Shown here in pieces: positions 1 through 6,068 of a stretch of 7,236 nucleotides of DNA. How positions within the stretch are numbered: position 1 is the first letter of the stretch; every line of letters starts with the position of its first letter. The stretch spans positions 1 through 7,236 of the forward strand of contig DAOVXM010000126.1 in NCBI GenBank assembly GCA_030636125.1, given 5' to 3'. The DNA is from Chloroflexota bacterium (GTDB lineage Bacteria > Chloroflexota > Anaerolineae > Anaerolineales > UBA4823). A program made the position numbers and the translations under genes. The notes beneath the pieces were generated by a model. That model made no database searches, had not been told where the DNA came from, and worked only from the letters and a program-made list of their open reading frames with translations.

Positions 1-93
1 CACTCAGATCAAATTCATTACGTTTTGGTAGATACACAAACTGTACTTCAAGATTTGGATACTCCAGCAGATTATCAGAATTATCGAAAATAG
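1..93 (+). CDS. 3' end of an unidentified protein-coding gene (5'-truncated)
   Basis: An open frame enters from the left edge and ends at TAG (91-93), giving the last 30 residues of a protein whose tail reads ...DTPADYQNYRK. The residue composition is that of an ordinary soluble acidic C-terminus, with no membrane segment and no motif I recognise. It runs in the same direction as thpR, which starts 180 bp later. With this gap it need not share a transcript with thpR. The function cannot be assigned from this fragment. Confidence 0.6.
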   Translation, partial: HSDQIHYVLVDTQTVLQDLDTPADYQNYRK

Positions 94-147
94 AGTTTCC
101 CGTAACTCTGGATCAGAACGCTGGAATTGTGTAAGTCCCACATCATC

Positions 148-176
148 TTGCCTTTTGGTTTAGTTTGTGCTATGGT
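148..176 (+). promoter_or_regulatory. possible sigma-70-type promoter ahead of thpR-rsfS
   Basis: TTGCCT (148-153) is followed after 17 bp by TATGGT (171-176), a weak -35/-10 pair with the ideal spacing. It sits in the 94-272 spacer, where I see no gene other than a doubtful 33-codon frame. Transcription from it would begin near 183 and leave a leader of about 90 nt before thpR. The -10 box matches the consensus at only four of six bases, so this is a guess. Confidence 0.22.
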
Positions 177-237
177 CATTATAGAGAGTTTTTATAAGGA
201 GCGTGTATTTTTTTATTTGTTCCGGCAGGTTGTTATC

Positions 238-273
238 ATGACTGACTGTGAACTGAAGCAAGGCAAGGGTTGA
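238..273 (+). CDS. possible 11-residue leader ORF overlapping the thpR start
   Basis: ATG at 238 opens an 11-codon frame (MTDCELKQGKG) whose TGA stop (271-273) overlaps the thpR ATG (273-275) in the arrangement TGATG. This is typical of translational coupling. The same frame is open further upstream to an ATG at 172 (33 codons in total), but no good ribosome binding site precedes that start. The peptide resembles nothing I know. It may be an incidental open frame in the leader. Confidence 0.2.
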   Translation: MTDCELKQGKG

Positions 274-869
274 TGTCTGTCATACGTGCGTTTATTGCGA
301 TCGAACTTTCTCCAGAAATTCAGGACAAGCTTAAGCATTTAACCTCTCAACTGAAACAACAGCTTGAAGGTGTGCCAGTAAAATGGGTGCCAGTAGAAAA
401 TATCCATCTGACATTAAAATTTTTGGGGAATGTATCAATTACCAATATAGAAGTTCTAGAGAGGATACTCGAGGCAGAGGTATCCAATCACCATCCCTTT
501 GAAATCAGTGTGGGGGAGTTGGGCGCGTTCCCTTCAACCCGGAGGCCAAGAGTAGCCTGGGTAAAGTTACAAACACCACCAGATTTATTTGAAATTCAAC
601 GATGTATCGAACAAGAGACAGCTCGCTTAGGGTACGCCCGTGAAAAAAGATCCTTCAAACCCCACCTAACGTTGGGGCGTGTATCGCGAAATGCGAGTTT
701 TGAGGAAGTGCGCCGGGTGGGCGAGGTGCTGGATTCATTTAATGTTGGATTTCTCGGCGCAATGCGGGTAAAATATGTTCGCCTGTTCCGCAGCGACTTA
801 AAGCCAACTGGCGCGATCTATACACGAATTCATTCAGCAAAGCTCTCATCAGCGCAAGGTGAATATTAG
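273..869 (+). CDS. thpR: RNA 2',3'-cyclic phosphodiesterase (2'-5' RNA ligase family)
   Basis: This is a two-histidine 2H phosphoesterase of the LigT/ThpR family, which opens 2',3'-cyclic phosphates on RNA ends and can reversibly join tRNA halves by 2'-5' linkage in vitro. Seen in the sequence are the two HxTL signature motifs, HLTLKFLG starting at residue 45 and HLTLGRV starting at residue 131. The family N-terminus (RAFIAIEL) and a length of 198 residues, usual for the family, support the call. I chose the ATG at 273 over the TTG directly before it because AAGG (260-263) lies 9 nt upstream and the family normally starts just before R-x-F-I-A. It is the first gene of a probable pair with rsfS. 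It is cytoplasmic. The family assignment is firm; the physiological substrate of bacterial members is not settled. Confidence 0.93.
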   Translation: MSVIRAFIAIELSPEIQDKLKHLTSQLKQQLEGVPVKWVPVENIHLTLKFLGNVSITNIEVLERILEAEVSNHHPFEISVGELGAFPSTRRPRVAWVKLQTPPDLFEIQRCIEQETARLGYAREKRSFKPHLTLGRVSRNASFEEVRRVGEVLDSFNVGFLGAMRVKYVRLFRSDLKPTGAIYTRIHSAKLSSAQGEY

Positions 870-906
870 GGCTGGATGGTTCCTATAAAAATATGCTATT
901 TCATAT

Positions 907-914
907 GAGGTGAT
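907..914 (+). promoter_or_regulatory. strong Shine-Dalgarno site that fixes the rsfS start
   Basis: GAGGTGAT matches the anti-SD end of 16S rRNA over eight bases. Its GAGG core lies 6 nt before the CTG at 917, the usual spacing. It is more than 40 nt from the next conventional start codon in frame (TTG at 956), so it supports initiation at CTG. The site overlaps the in-frame TGA (911-913) that closes the frame upstream. Confidence 0.7.
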
Positions 915-916
915 AT

Positions 917-1261
917 CTGGATACATTAGAAATTTCTCGGACGATTGTTGGTGCTTTGGAAGAAAAGAAGGGGGAGGATATCATTTTACTTGATATTAAA
1001 AGTTTAGCCTCATTTGCTGATTATTTTGTGATATGTTCTGGGTCGAGTAACCGCATGTTAGATGCTCTGGCTGATGCAGCCGTCGACCAAGTCCGGAAGC
1101 AGTACCGTTTTCGGGCGCGCGTTGAAGGTGAACCCAATGATGGTTGGATCCTGGTAGATTTCGGCGATGTGATACTGCACTTGTTTTCACCGGACCGTCG
1201 AGACTACTACCAGTTGGAAGAGCTTTGGAGTGAGGGTAAGATCCTGCTGCACCTTCAATAG
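917..1261 (+). CDS. rsfS: ribosomal silencing factor RsfS (YbeB/Iojap family), CTG start
   Basis: RsfS binds ribosomal protein uL14 on the 50S subunit and blocks joining with 30S, damping translation in stationary phase or starvation. The frame shows the family core: DIKSLASFADYFVICSG, then E-x-x-x-x-GWILVDFGDVILHLF and R-x-x-Y-x-LEELW. Length is 114 residues with the start proposed here, typical for the family. The start is unusual. The family-typical N-terminus DTLEISRTIVGALEEKKGED is encoded in frame from 920, upstream of the first ATG/GTG/TTG-class codon (TTG at 956). Between the in-frame stop at 911 and that codon the only plausible initiator is CTG at 917, which follows a strong SD. Starting at 956 would remove a conserved helix. 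It lies 47 bp after thpR, probably in the same transcript, and a palindromic element begins 3 bp after its stop. Confidence 0.93.
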   Translation: MDTLEISRTIVGALEEKKGEDIILLDIKSLASFADYFVICSGSSNRMLDALADAAVDQVRKQYRFRARVEGEPNDGWILVDFGDVILHLFSPDRRDYYQLEELWSEGKILLHLQ

Positions 1262-1264
1262 CCC

Positions 1265-1320
1265 CTAGTGTTGCGCCATTATTTCCAAACTATAGAGTCA
1301 TTTTCGCCGCGCAACACTAG
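1265..1320. repeat. palindromic element, unit A, copy 1 (solo)
   Basis: A 56-bp element with perfect 12-bp inverted ends, CTAGTGTTGCGC (1265-1276) and GCGCAACACTAG (1309-1320), around a 32-nt loop. Two more copies occur at 5905-5960 (reverse orientation, two loop differences) and 6969-7023 (same orientation, loop one base shorter and more diverged). It fills the gap between the convergent rsfS and amidase genes, and its right-hand CTAG provides the TAG stop of the amidase gene. A hairpin here could act as a two-way roadblock, but there is no T-tract on either strand, so I do not call it a terminator. A MITE or REP-like origin is inferred. I do not recognise it as a named family. Confidence 0.88.
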
Positions 1321-3686
1321 TCATCACTTCTCAAAATTAATTTACCATCTGTGTAAGTCTCGATCTGTTCGCGCGTCCAGAGCATCGGATGATAATCTCC
1401 TTCTAGCCAAGGTGCGATCAAGTCATCATAATGCTGGTTACCAAGCTGCCCGGATTGACCTGGTGGGGCAATCACCAATGAACGGGAAAAGTCCCCCATA
1501 TTGACGATTTGTCGGAATGAGGGCGCCCAGCCCTTAACATCATAGGGGTCATTTGGTTGGTAAGCTGTCTGGCAGGGTGTATCCGTATCACCACCAATCG
1601 GATATGGGCCTCGATTAAATACCTGGTCGAGAGGTTTTTGTAATCCTAGTGGATGGGGGAAAATTGCCCGGTGGATTTTTCCCCACTGCCAGTCTTCGCT
1701 TTTTTCCCCCAGGTTGTTTTGCAGCCATTGGACGGTTTGCTTTAGACTGGTTTTTAGAATTATTTCTTTGCCGCCCGCTTCTTTGAGCCACCATGAGTCC
1801 GGATTATCAAGTATACGTAGTGATACTATCGTGTCGTGACCGTAAAATTCGTGTGAAGCCATCAATACGGGGTGAAAGCCTTGTCCCATTAGGCGTAAGG
1901 TGAGCTCTTCACCCAGGGCGGGTTCTAGCAGATTACGAACCAGATGGTAACGCGTGACTTCATAGATGGTCCCCCCAACACTTTCTGGGGTCAATTGCCC
2001 ATCCCAATCAAGTAATCTTTCCAAGGCCATGCTTGTCTCGGGATCGGTACTTTCCAATCCTTTGAAGTGGGCAATGAACTCTAGACCTGGTTGGCAAGTG
2101 AAGTCCATTTGCATGGCGCGGAAATCATCTAACGAGAGTTGATCTTTGCTTTCGAAAATGTCTACGATTCTTCGGGCGCGGTAGCCATTCATCCAGACTT
2201 CCCCTAAAAAGTGTGGGTAATCATCTGAGATTAGACGATTATTACATGTAACCACGTAACTTTGTTCCGGATTGAGGGTATGGGGCATCTCCTCAAAAGG
2301 GACTTCTCCTACCCATTCGTAATTACCTGTCCAGCCAGGTACGGGCACGCGACCATCCCCCTGATTTCGGACTGGGACCTTGCCTGTCACCCAGTAACCA
2401 ATATTTCCCTGCACATCAGCATACGCTATGCTGAGTTGGGGTGCTTCGATCAAACGTAAGGCTTCCACGAACTCATCCCATTTCGTGGCTTGATTCAGTA
2501 AGTACCAGCCTTGAAGGGCAGGGTTGGGTTGTAAAGACATTGAGTTTACCGCGATACGTTGATCCGGATACCCCACTACATCAGAAATGACTGGACCGTG
2601 ACGGGTGATAGTGACTTGTTCTATATGCGGTTCAGCTTGAGCTTTCACTTGAATCGGTTCAGGTATTACGTCTGCATCTACCCATTGATCTTCAAATCGG
2701 TAACGACCCGGGTTTTGAGTGTCAAACTGTTCTATGAACAAGTCTTCGCAATCTGTGAAAGCCAGAGTTATCCCCCAAGCGATATGGGCGTTATGCCCTA
2801 CAAGCACTAGAGGCATGCCGGGGAGACTAACTCCGGTGACGTTGAGGTCTTCTGCGATGAGATGTACTTGATACCATAAGCCAGGCGCTCCTAAAGGTAA
2901 GTGCATATCGTTGCAGAGATATGCCTCGCCTGTGTCAGATTTTGTTCCAGAAACGGACCAGGCGTTGCTTCCCAGCCCTCGCTCTAGAAATGGACCACCA
3001 ATTTTCTGTAAGTTGCCATTTTGGTCTAGAAGGTTAAATTCAATACCAGCTGGTAGGGTAATGGGATTGTCTTGGGGATAATTGATCTCTAATTCAGTGG
3101 CACGATCTTTGCCAACAGCTTGGATGATCTGGGCGCGGATAATTTCACTGTACCAGGCGTGAGATAACTGCCATATCATCACCCGGGAAAAGGTTGTCGA
3201 ATCCTCGGGCTTCCAGGGTTCAGGTTGGTGGTTGAGGAGGGTGAATTCAACCGGCAACTTACGTTTTGGATGGTTTATATATGCATTTACGCCATCGGTG
3301 TAAGCAAGTATGATTTGACGCAAATCTTCTGTGGCGTTCTCCCAGTCGGCACGCCCGAGGCGATTGAAGCCAAAGGTACGGGTGGTGCGGTCGGTATCCA
3401 AAGCGAGTTCGCCGAAAAGAGCGCTTAATGTGCCCTGGGCGGTGCGCCGGTTCAGCTCCATTTGGAATAAGCGATCCTGGGCGTGTACAAAACCCTGAGC
3501 GAAAACGAGATCGTGAATGGTCGTTGCGAAGATATGAGGGACCCCCCACCGGTCGCGGATGACTTCGACCGGGGCTGAAAGGCCGGGGACGTTGAGTGTT
3601 CCGTCGATCTGTGGTAGGCGACGGCGACTTAGCATGGTGAGACCCCCGCGGGCGATGGGTCCAAGGATATTATTGATAACTGTCAT
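1317..3686 (-). CDS. penicillin acylase family protein (peptidase S45, Ntn hydrolase)
   Basis: This is an N-terminal-nucleophile amide hydrolase of the penicillin G acylase / cephalosporin acylase / acyl-homoserine-lactone acylase family. These enzymes cleave themselves into alpha and beta chains and hydrolyse N-acyl bonds. The 789 residues have the expected order: an alpha region with DRWGVPHIFA and FAQGFVHAQDRLFQMEL (about 45-78), a linker, then the beta-chain start GLGSNAWSVSGTKS. Ser240 is the predicted nucleophile after autocleavage at G239. His262 lies at beta position 23, as in the cephalosporin/AHL acylase branch (Gln in penicillin G acylase). GHNAHIAWG (297-305) and CNNRLI (481-486) match the oxyanion and Asn regions. 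AGGAG (3693-3697) sits 6 nt before the ATG. No signal peptide is visible, although many relatives are exported. The gene follows the SDR gene at 125 bp. The stop lies inside a repeat element. The true substrate is unknown. Confidence 0.92.
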   Translation of the reverse strand: MTVINNILGPIARGGLTMLSRRRLPQIDGTLNVPGLSAPVEVIRDRWGVPHIFATTIHDLVFAQGFVHAQDRLFQMELNRRTAQGTLSALFGELALDTDRTTRTFGFNRLGRADWENATEDLRQIILAYTDGVNAYINHPKRKLPVEFTLLNHQPEPWKPEDSTTFSRVMIWQLSHAWYSEIIRAQIIQAVGKDRATELEINYPQDNPITLPAGIEFNLLDQNGNLQKIGGPFLERGLGSNAWSVSGTKSDTGEAYLCNDMHLPLGAPGLWYQVHLIAEDLNVTGVSLPGMPLVLVGHNAHIAWGITLAFTDCEDLFIEQFDTQNPGRYRFEDQWVDADVIPEPIQVKAQAEPHIEQVTITRHGPVISDVVGYPDQRIAVNSMSLQPNPALQGWYLLNQATKWDEFVEALRLIEAPQLSIAYADVQGNIGYWVTGKVPVRNQGDGRVPVPGWTGNYEWVGEVPFEEMPHTLNPEQSYVVTCNNRLISDDYPHFLGEVWMNGYRARRIVDIFESKDQLSLDDFRAMQMDFTCQPGLEFIAHFKGLESTDPETSMALERLLDWDGQLTPESVGGTIYEVTRYHLVRNLLEPALGEELTLRLMGQGFHPVLMASHEFYGHDTIVSLRILDNPDSWWLKEAGGKEIILKTSLKQTVQWLQNNLGEKSEDWQWGKIHRAIFPHPLGLQKPLDQVFNRGPYPIGGDTDTPCQTAYQPNDPYDVKGWAPSFRQIVNMGDFSRSLVIAPPGQSGQLGNQHYDDLIAPWLEGDYHPMLWTREQIETYTDGKLILRSDD

Positions 3687-3740
3687 GGGTGGCTCCTAGA
3701 TTGTAACTGCTCAGGCTAAGACCTTTACAGAGGGATATCT

Positions 3741-3782
3741 AATGGTATGTGGGGGGGGCGTATGCCTCCCACGCATACCATT
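3741..3782. repeat. strong imperfect hairpin between the SDR and amidase genes
   Basis: AATGGTATG (3741-3749) pairs perfectly with CATACCATT (3774-3782). Inside, an eight-G run followed by C (3751-3759) can pair with GCCTCCC (3764-3770) around a GTAT loop, leaving small bulges. On the plus strand it is followed by a T-rich run (GTTTTGTTTC), so it resembles an intrinsic terminator for plus-strand (antisense) transcription. On the minus strand, along which both neighbouring genes are read, no T-run follows. It may therefore stop antisense reads or act as an RNA structure between the two genes. Its ends are not those of the A/B elements. Confidence 0.5.
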
Positions 3783-3811
3783 GTTTTGTTTCTTTATGTT
3801 ATGGGCAATGA

Positions 3812-4603
3812 CTATACCGTACCTTTGTACATACCACCATCCACAGGTAACATAACACCAGTAATATAAGATGCCACAGGTGATAGTAAAAAGACAGCCG
3901 CATTGGCGAACTCTTCAGGTTGTGCCATACGCCCGAATGGACTTTCGCTGGCTTGCTTAGCAATTTCCTCTTCCACAGTGGTGCCGTTTACCTTTACACG
4001 GTGCTCCATTAATTCATAAACGCGTTCGGTCACCGTCCAGGCCGGCAGGATTGAATTGAACCGAATCCCATCCGCCCCAAGCTCAATCGCGAGCGATTTA
4101 GTAAGCCCGACGGTAGCAGCCCTCACACTGTTGGAGAGCACCAGGTTGGGGATGGGCTGTTTGACGGAATACGAAGTAATGGTCAGTACACTGGCGGTAG
4201 GTGATTTACGCAGTTGGGGGAGCGCAGCTCGGATCAGGCGCACGTGGCTGAGTAAAGTCAATTCGATCGCATTTTGCCATGCCGCATTGTCAAAATCCTC
4301 AAACTTACCTGCTGGTGGTCCACCTGAATTGGTGACCAGGAGGTCTAAGCCACCAAATGCCTCAATAGTTTTATTGACAAGGTATTCGGAAGTAGCAGGG
4401 TCAGCTACGTTCCCTGTGAGAGGGATCACCTCGCTTCCGGTTTCATCATTGAGATTCTGGGCTGCTTCAGTCACATGATCGATGTTGCGGCTGTTGATCG
4501 CTACTCGGCAACTTTCTAAAGCCAGGCCCCTGGCTGCGGCGTAACCTAATCCACGGCTGGCACCTGCCACCAAGGCTCGTTTACCTTTTAGTTGAAGATC
4601 CAT
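3812..4603 (-). CDS. SDR family oxidoreductase, BKR-like, with atypical active site
   Basis: A short-chain dehydrogenase/reductase fold of 263 residues, the family's normal size, resembling 3-oxoacyl-ACP reductases. Seen are the nucleotide-binding loop GASRGLG (14-20), the acidic D68 in NVADP, the NNAG-equivalent TNSGG (91-95), the Ser motif near S144, and the C-terminal PVDGGMYKG. The catalytic Y-x-x-x-K is absent: the aligned stretch LSNSVRAATVGLTKSLA has Ser157 for Tyr and Arg161 for Lys. An SDR subgroup described in conserved-domain collections as BKR-like lacks a perfect catalytic tetrad, and this gene probably belongs there. The reaction is therefore uncertain. AGGAG (4610-4614) precedes the ATG by 6 nt. 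It lies upstream of the amidase gene on the same strand and may be co-transcribed with it, but a 125-bp gap with a hairpin separates them. Confidence 0.88.
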   Translation of the reverse strand: MDLQLKGKRALVAGASRGLGYAAARGLALESCRVAINSRNIDHVTEAAQNLNDETGSEVIPLTGNVADPATSEYLVNKTIEAFGGLDLLVTNSGGPPAGKFEDFDNAAWQNAIELTLLSHVRLIRAALPQLRKSPTASVLTITSYSVKQPIPNLVLSNSVRAATVGLTKSLAIELGADGIRFNSILPAWTVTERVYELMEHRVKVNGTTVEEEIAKQASESPFGRMAQPEEFANAAVFLLSPVASYITGVMLPVDGGMYKGTV

Positions 4604-4706
4604 TTATCACTCCTGTTTTTCGGCACTCATTCATATTGAAATGAGAAACGATAATTAAGTATCATTTGAGAATCTACTTACCCCATTTGCTTGAAAGGGT
4701 TTTTGC

Positions 4707-4991
4707 CTAGATAATCTCAAACTCTTCACTAACTACGAATACATCTGGCCAAGATGATTCGACCCAGTGAAGCACCTTTTGAAGGGAACGCTGGACGTGT
4801 TTATGGTCATTGCTAACCAGCGCGCAGGCGATGACTGATTCTCCCCAGGCATCGTTCTGATCCATCTCCGCTACAGAGATATTAAACTCGCGATGTAGCC
4901 GTGCTAATAGTGGTTTCAGACGTCTACGTTTCTCTTTCAGCGAAGTGCAACCAGGGATTTGGAGGTGGAGGGTGAGCAGGCCAATCGGCAT
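4707..4991 (-). CDS. DUF503 family protein (YlxP-like)
   Basis: A 94-residue protein with the DUF503 signature. The N-terminal strand (GLLTLHLQIPGC) is followed by SLKEKRRRLKPLLARLHREFNISVAE (about 17-42), the E-x-x-x-D-x-W-x-E-x region and an A-x-VSND turn (58-61). The family is small, probably cytoplasmic and of unknown function. In Firmicutes a member (YlxP) sits in the nusA-infB operon, but here it stands apart, 103 bp upstream of the SDR gene on the same strand and divergent from the DUF4230 gene. I see no Shine-Dalgarno motif before the ATG at 4991. The family assignment is firm; no function can be inferred from these neighbours. Confidence 0.9.
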   Translation of the reverse strand: MPIGLLTLHLQIPGCTSLKEKRRRLKPLLARLHREFNISVAEMDQNDAWGESVIACALVSNDHKHVQRSLQKVLHWVESSWPDVFVVSEEFEII

Positions 4992-5106
4992 AGTGATTAC
5001 TTTGCGGTGATTTGGTTAAGTGGATTCTTGAAGGGCACCAGCTTGGTTATCAGTTGAAGGTCTGGAGACCGGAGAGTCGGGAATAAAGTACTAACAGTTG
5101 CCTATT

Positions 5107-5133
5107 TTGCCTGATATCCAAAACAAGTATAAT
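5107..5133 (+). promoter_or_regulatory. promoter of the DUF4230 gene, likely giving a leaderless mRNA
   Basis: A perfect TATAAT (5128-5133) ends 7 bp before the ATG at 5141, so transcription should begin at or within a base or two of the A of ATG. The candidate -35 is TTGCCT (5107-5112), with a short 15-bp spacer (16 if shifted one base). There is no Shine-Dalgarno sequence, and none could fit in so short a leader. The same hexamer TTGCCT is the candidate -35 upstream of thpR. Confidence 0.6.
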
Positions 5134-5140
5134 AGTGCTC

Positions 5141-5854
5141 ATGGATAATGACAATAGAAACACAGATAAGAACGTAAGAGCCTGGGTTTTTGTAATTGGA
5201 GTCCTGATCATCCTGGCATTTTCAGCAATCGGAGGGATTTTGATCCTCTATCAGACCATCCAGCAGGCTCAGCAAGCGATGCAACCAGTAAACGAGCTAA
5301 CCAGCAACATGGCGACACAAGTAGCCCAGGTGTTAAATCCAACGCCGACTGTTTTACCGGATCCGATTACGATCATACATAATGTGCGCGCCCTTGCCCG
5401 GTTGGAGACTATTCAATATAGCGTTGAGAAGGTGATCACCGCGGAGAATCGTCAAGAGCCATTCGGATTTCTGTTTGGAGATCGTTTGATCCTGGTAGCT
5501 CATGGGGTGGTGATCGCGGGTGTGGATTTGGAAAAACTAGGTCCAGAAGACTTAAAGCTACAAAATGGGGTGTTATATGTAACCTTGCCGAATCCAGATA
5601 TTTTTATTGCCACATTAGATAATGAGAAATCCTATATATATGACCGCGATACAGGTTTCTTAACTCACGGCGATGTAAATCTGGAGACTACTGCACGTCA
5701 GGCTGCTGAAAAGGAGATCGAAAAAGCTGCATATGAGGATGGCATCCTCTTGCAGGCGCGCCAGAATGCTGAGAATTATCTCTACAGACTCTTGCGAGAT
5801 TTAGGTTATCCTGAAGTGATCTTTATAGAGCCAACGCCTGTTCCATTAGAATAG
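5141..5854 (+). CDS. DUF4230 domain-containing single-pass membrane protein
   Basis: A 237-residue protein with a short, charged, cytoplasmic N-terminus (MDNDNRNTDKNVR), one membrane segment at about residues 13-37, a helical Gln/Ala-rich stretch (38-64), a Pro/Thr linker (NPTPTVLPDP), and then a DUF4230 domain from about residue 80 to the end. Recognisable parts are NVRALARLETIQYSVEKVI, the GVDLEKL strand, LPNPDIFIATLDNEKSYIYDRDTG, and a C-terminal amphipathic helix. The domain is probably outside the membrane, anchored by the N-terminal helix. The molecular function of the family is unknown. I chose the ATG at 5141 over the GTG at 5135 because the TATAAT placement predicts transcription from the ATG itself. 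It is divergent from DUF503 and convergent with the LipM-type gene. Confidence 0.87.
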   Translation: MDNDNRNTDKNVRAWVFVIGVLIILAFSAIGGILILYQTIQQAQQAMQPVNELTSNMATQVAQVLNPTPTVLPDPITIIHNVRALARLETIQYSVEKVITAENRQEPFGFLFGDRLILVAHGVVIAGVDLEKLGPEDLKLQNGVLYVTLPNPDIFIATLDNEKSYIYDRDTGFLTHGDVNLETTARQAAEKEIEKAAYEDGILLQARQNAENYLYRLLRDLGYPEVIFIEPTPVPLE

Positions 5855-5904
5855 GTGATTTGCGCTTAGCCTATACCACAATATTCGGAGTTTGTCTCGC
5901 TGAA

Positions 5905-6025
5905 CTAGTGTTGCGCGGCGAAAGTGACTCTATAGTTTTGAAATAATGGCGCAACACGTTAAGCTTTGTCAAGGGTTTTGTCATCCGGATATCGAATGAA
6001 ACTTTCATCCTTGACAAAGCACTAG
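5905..6025 (-). repeat. composite two-hairpin element, copy 2 (units A+B)
   Basis: This fills most of the convergent gap between the DUF4230 and LipM-type genes. Read on the minus strand: CTAGT (6025-6021), then hairpin B with perfect 12-bp arms GCTTTGTCAAGG / CCTTGACAAAGC (6020-6009 and 5974-5963; 34-nt loop). Next come the linker TTAAC (5962-5958) and hairpin A with arms GTGTTGCGC / GCGCAACAC (5957-5949 and 5913-5905; 32-nt loop), ending in CTAG at 5908-5905. The A loop differs from copy 1 at two positions. The whole 121-bp unit is bounded by CTAGTG / CACTAG, while the inner A/B junction lacks CTAG. The B loop also holds a small palindrome of its own (TTTCAT/ATGAAA type). No T-tract marks it as a terminator. 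Confidence 0.85.
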
Positions 6026-6068
6026 GTAAGTTAAAAAAGATTGGATTGTTGTTGTGGAATAAGCGAGC

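Noticed and set aside
956..1261. rsfS beginning at the TTG at 956.
   Set aside because: This drops the conserved N-terminal helix and ignores the strong SD at 907-914.
1265..1320. Unit A as a Rho-independent terminator for rsfS and the amidase gene.
   Set aside because: The 12-bp stem has a 32-nt loop and neither strand has a following T-run. The same element also lies in a 5' leader position (copy 3), which does not fit a terminator.
1268..1504. Plus-strand 78-codon open frame starting in the repeat and running over the 3' end of the amidase gene.
   Set aside because: It begins inside the repeat element and is antisense to conserved amidase coding sequence. It has no family resemblance and no SD.
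4056..4478. Plus-strand 140-codon open frame antisense to the SDR gene.
   Set aside because: The minus-strand frame encodes recognisable SDR motifs throughout. The antisense frame has shadow composition with no motif or ribosome binding site.
4626..4645. CTCATT / AATGAG inverted repeat upstream of the SDR gene as an operator.
   Set aside because: Only 6-bp arms with an imperfect centre in an A/T-rich spacer. No regulator gene is nearby and no clear promoter is paired with it.
5059..5070. Short palindrome GGTCTGGAGACC in the DUF503-DUF4230 spacer.
   Set aside because: Five-base arms with a 2-nt centre are expected by chance. It is not repeated elsewhere in the window and not well placed against the promoter at 5107-5133.
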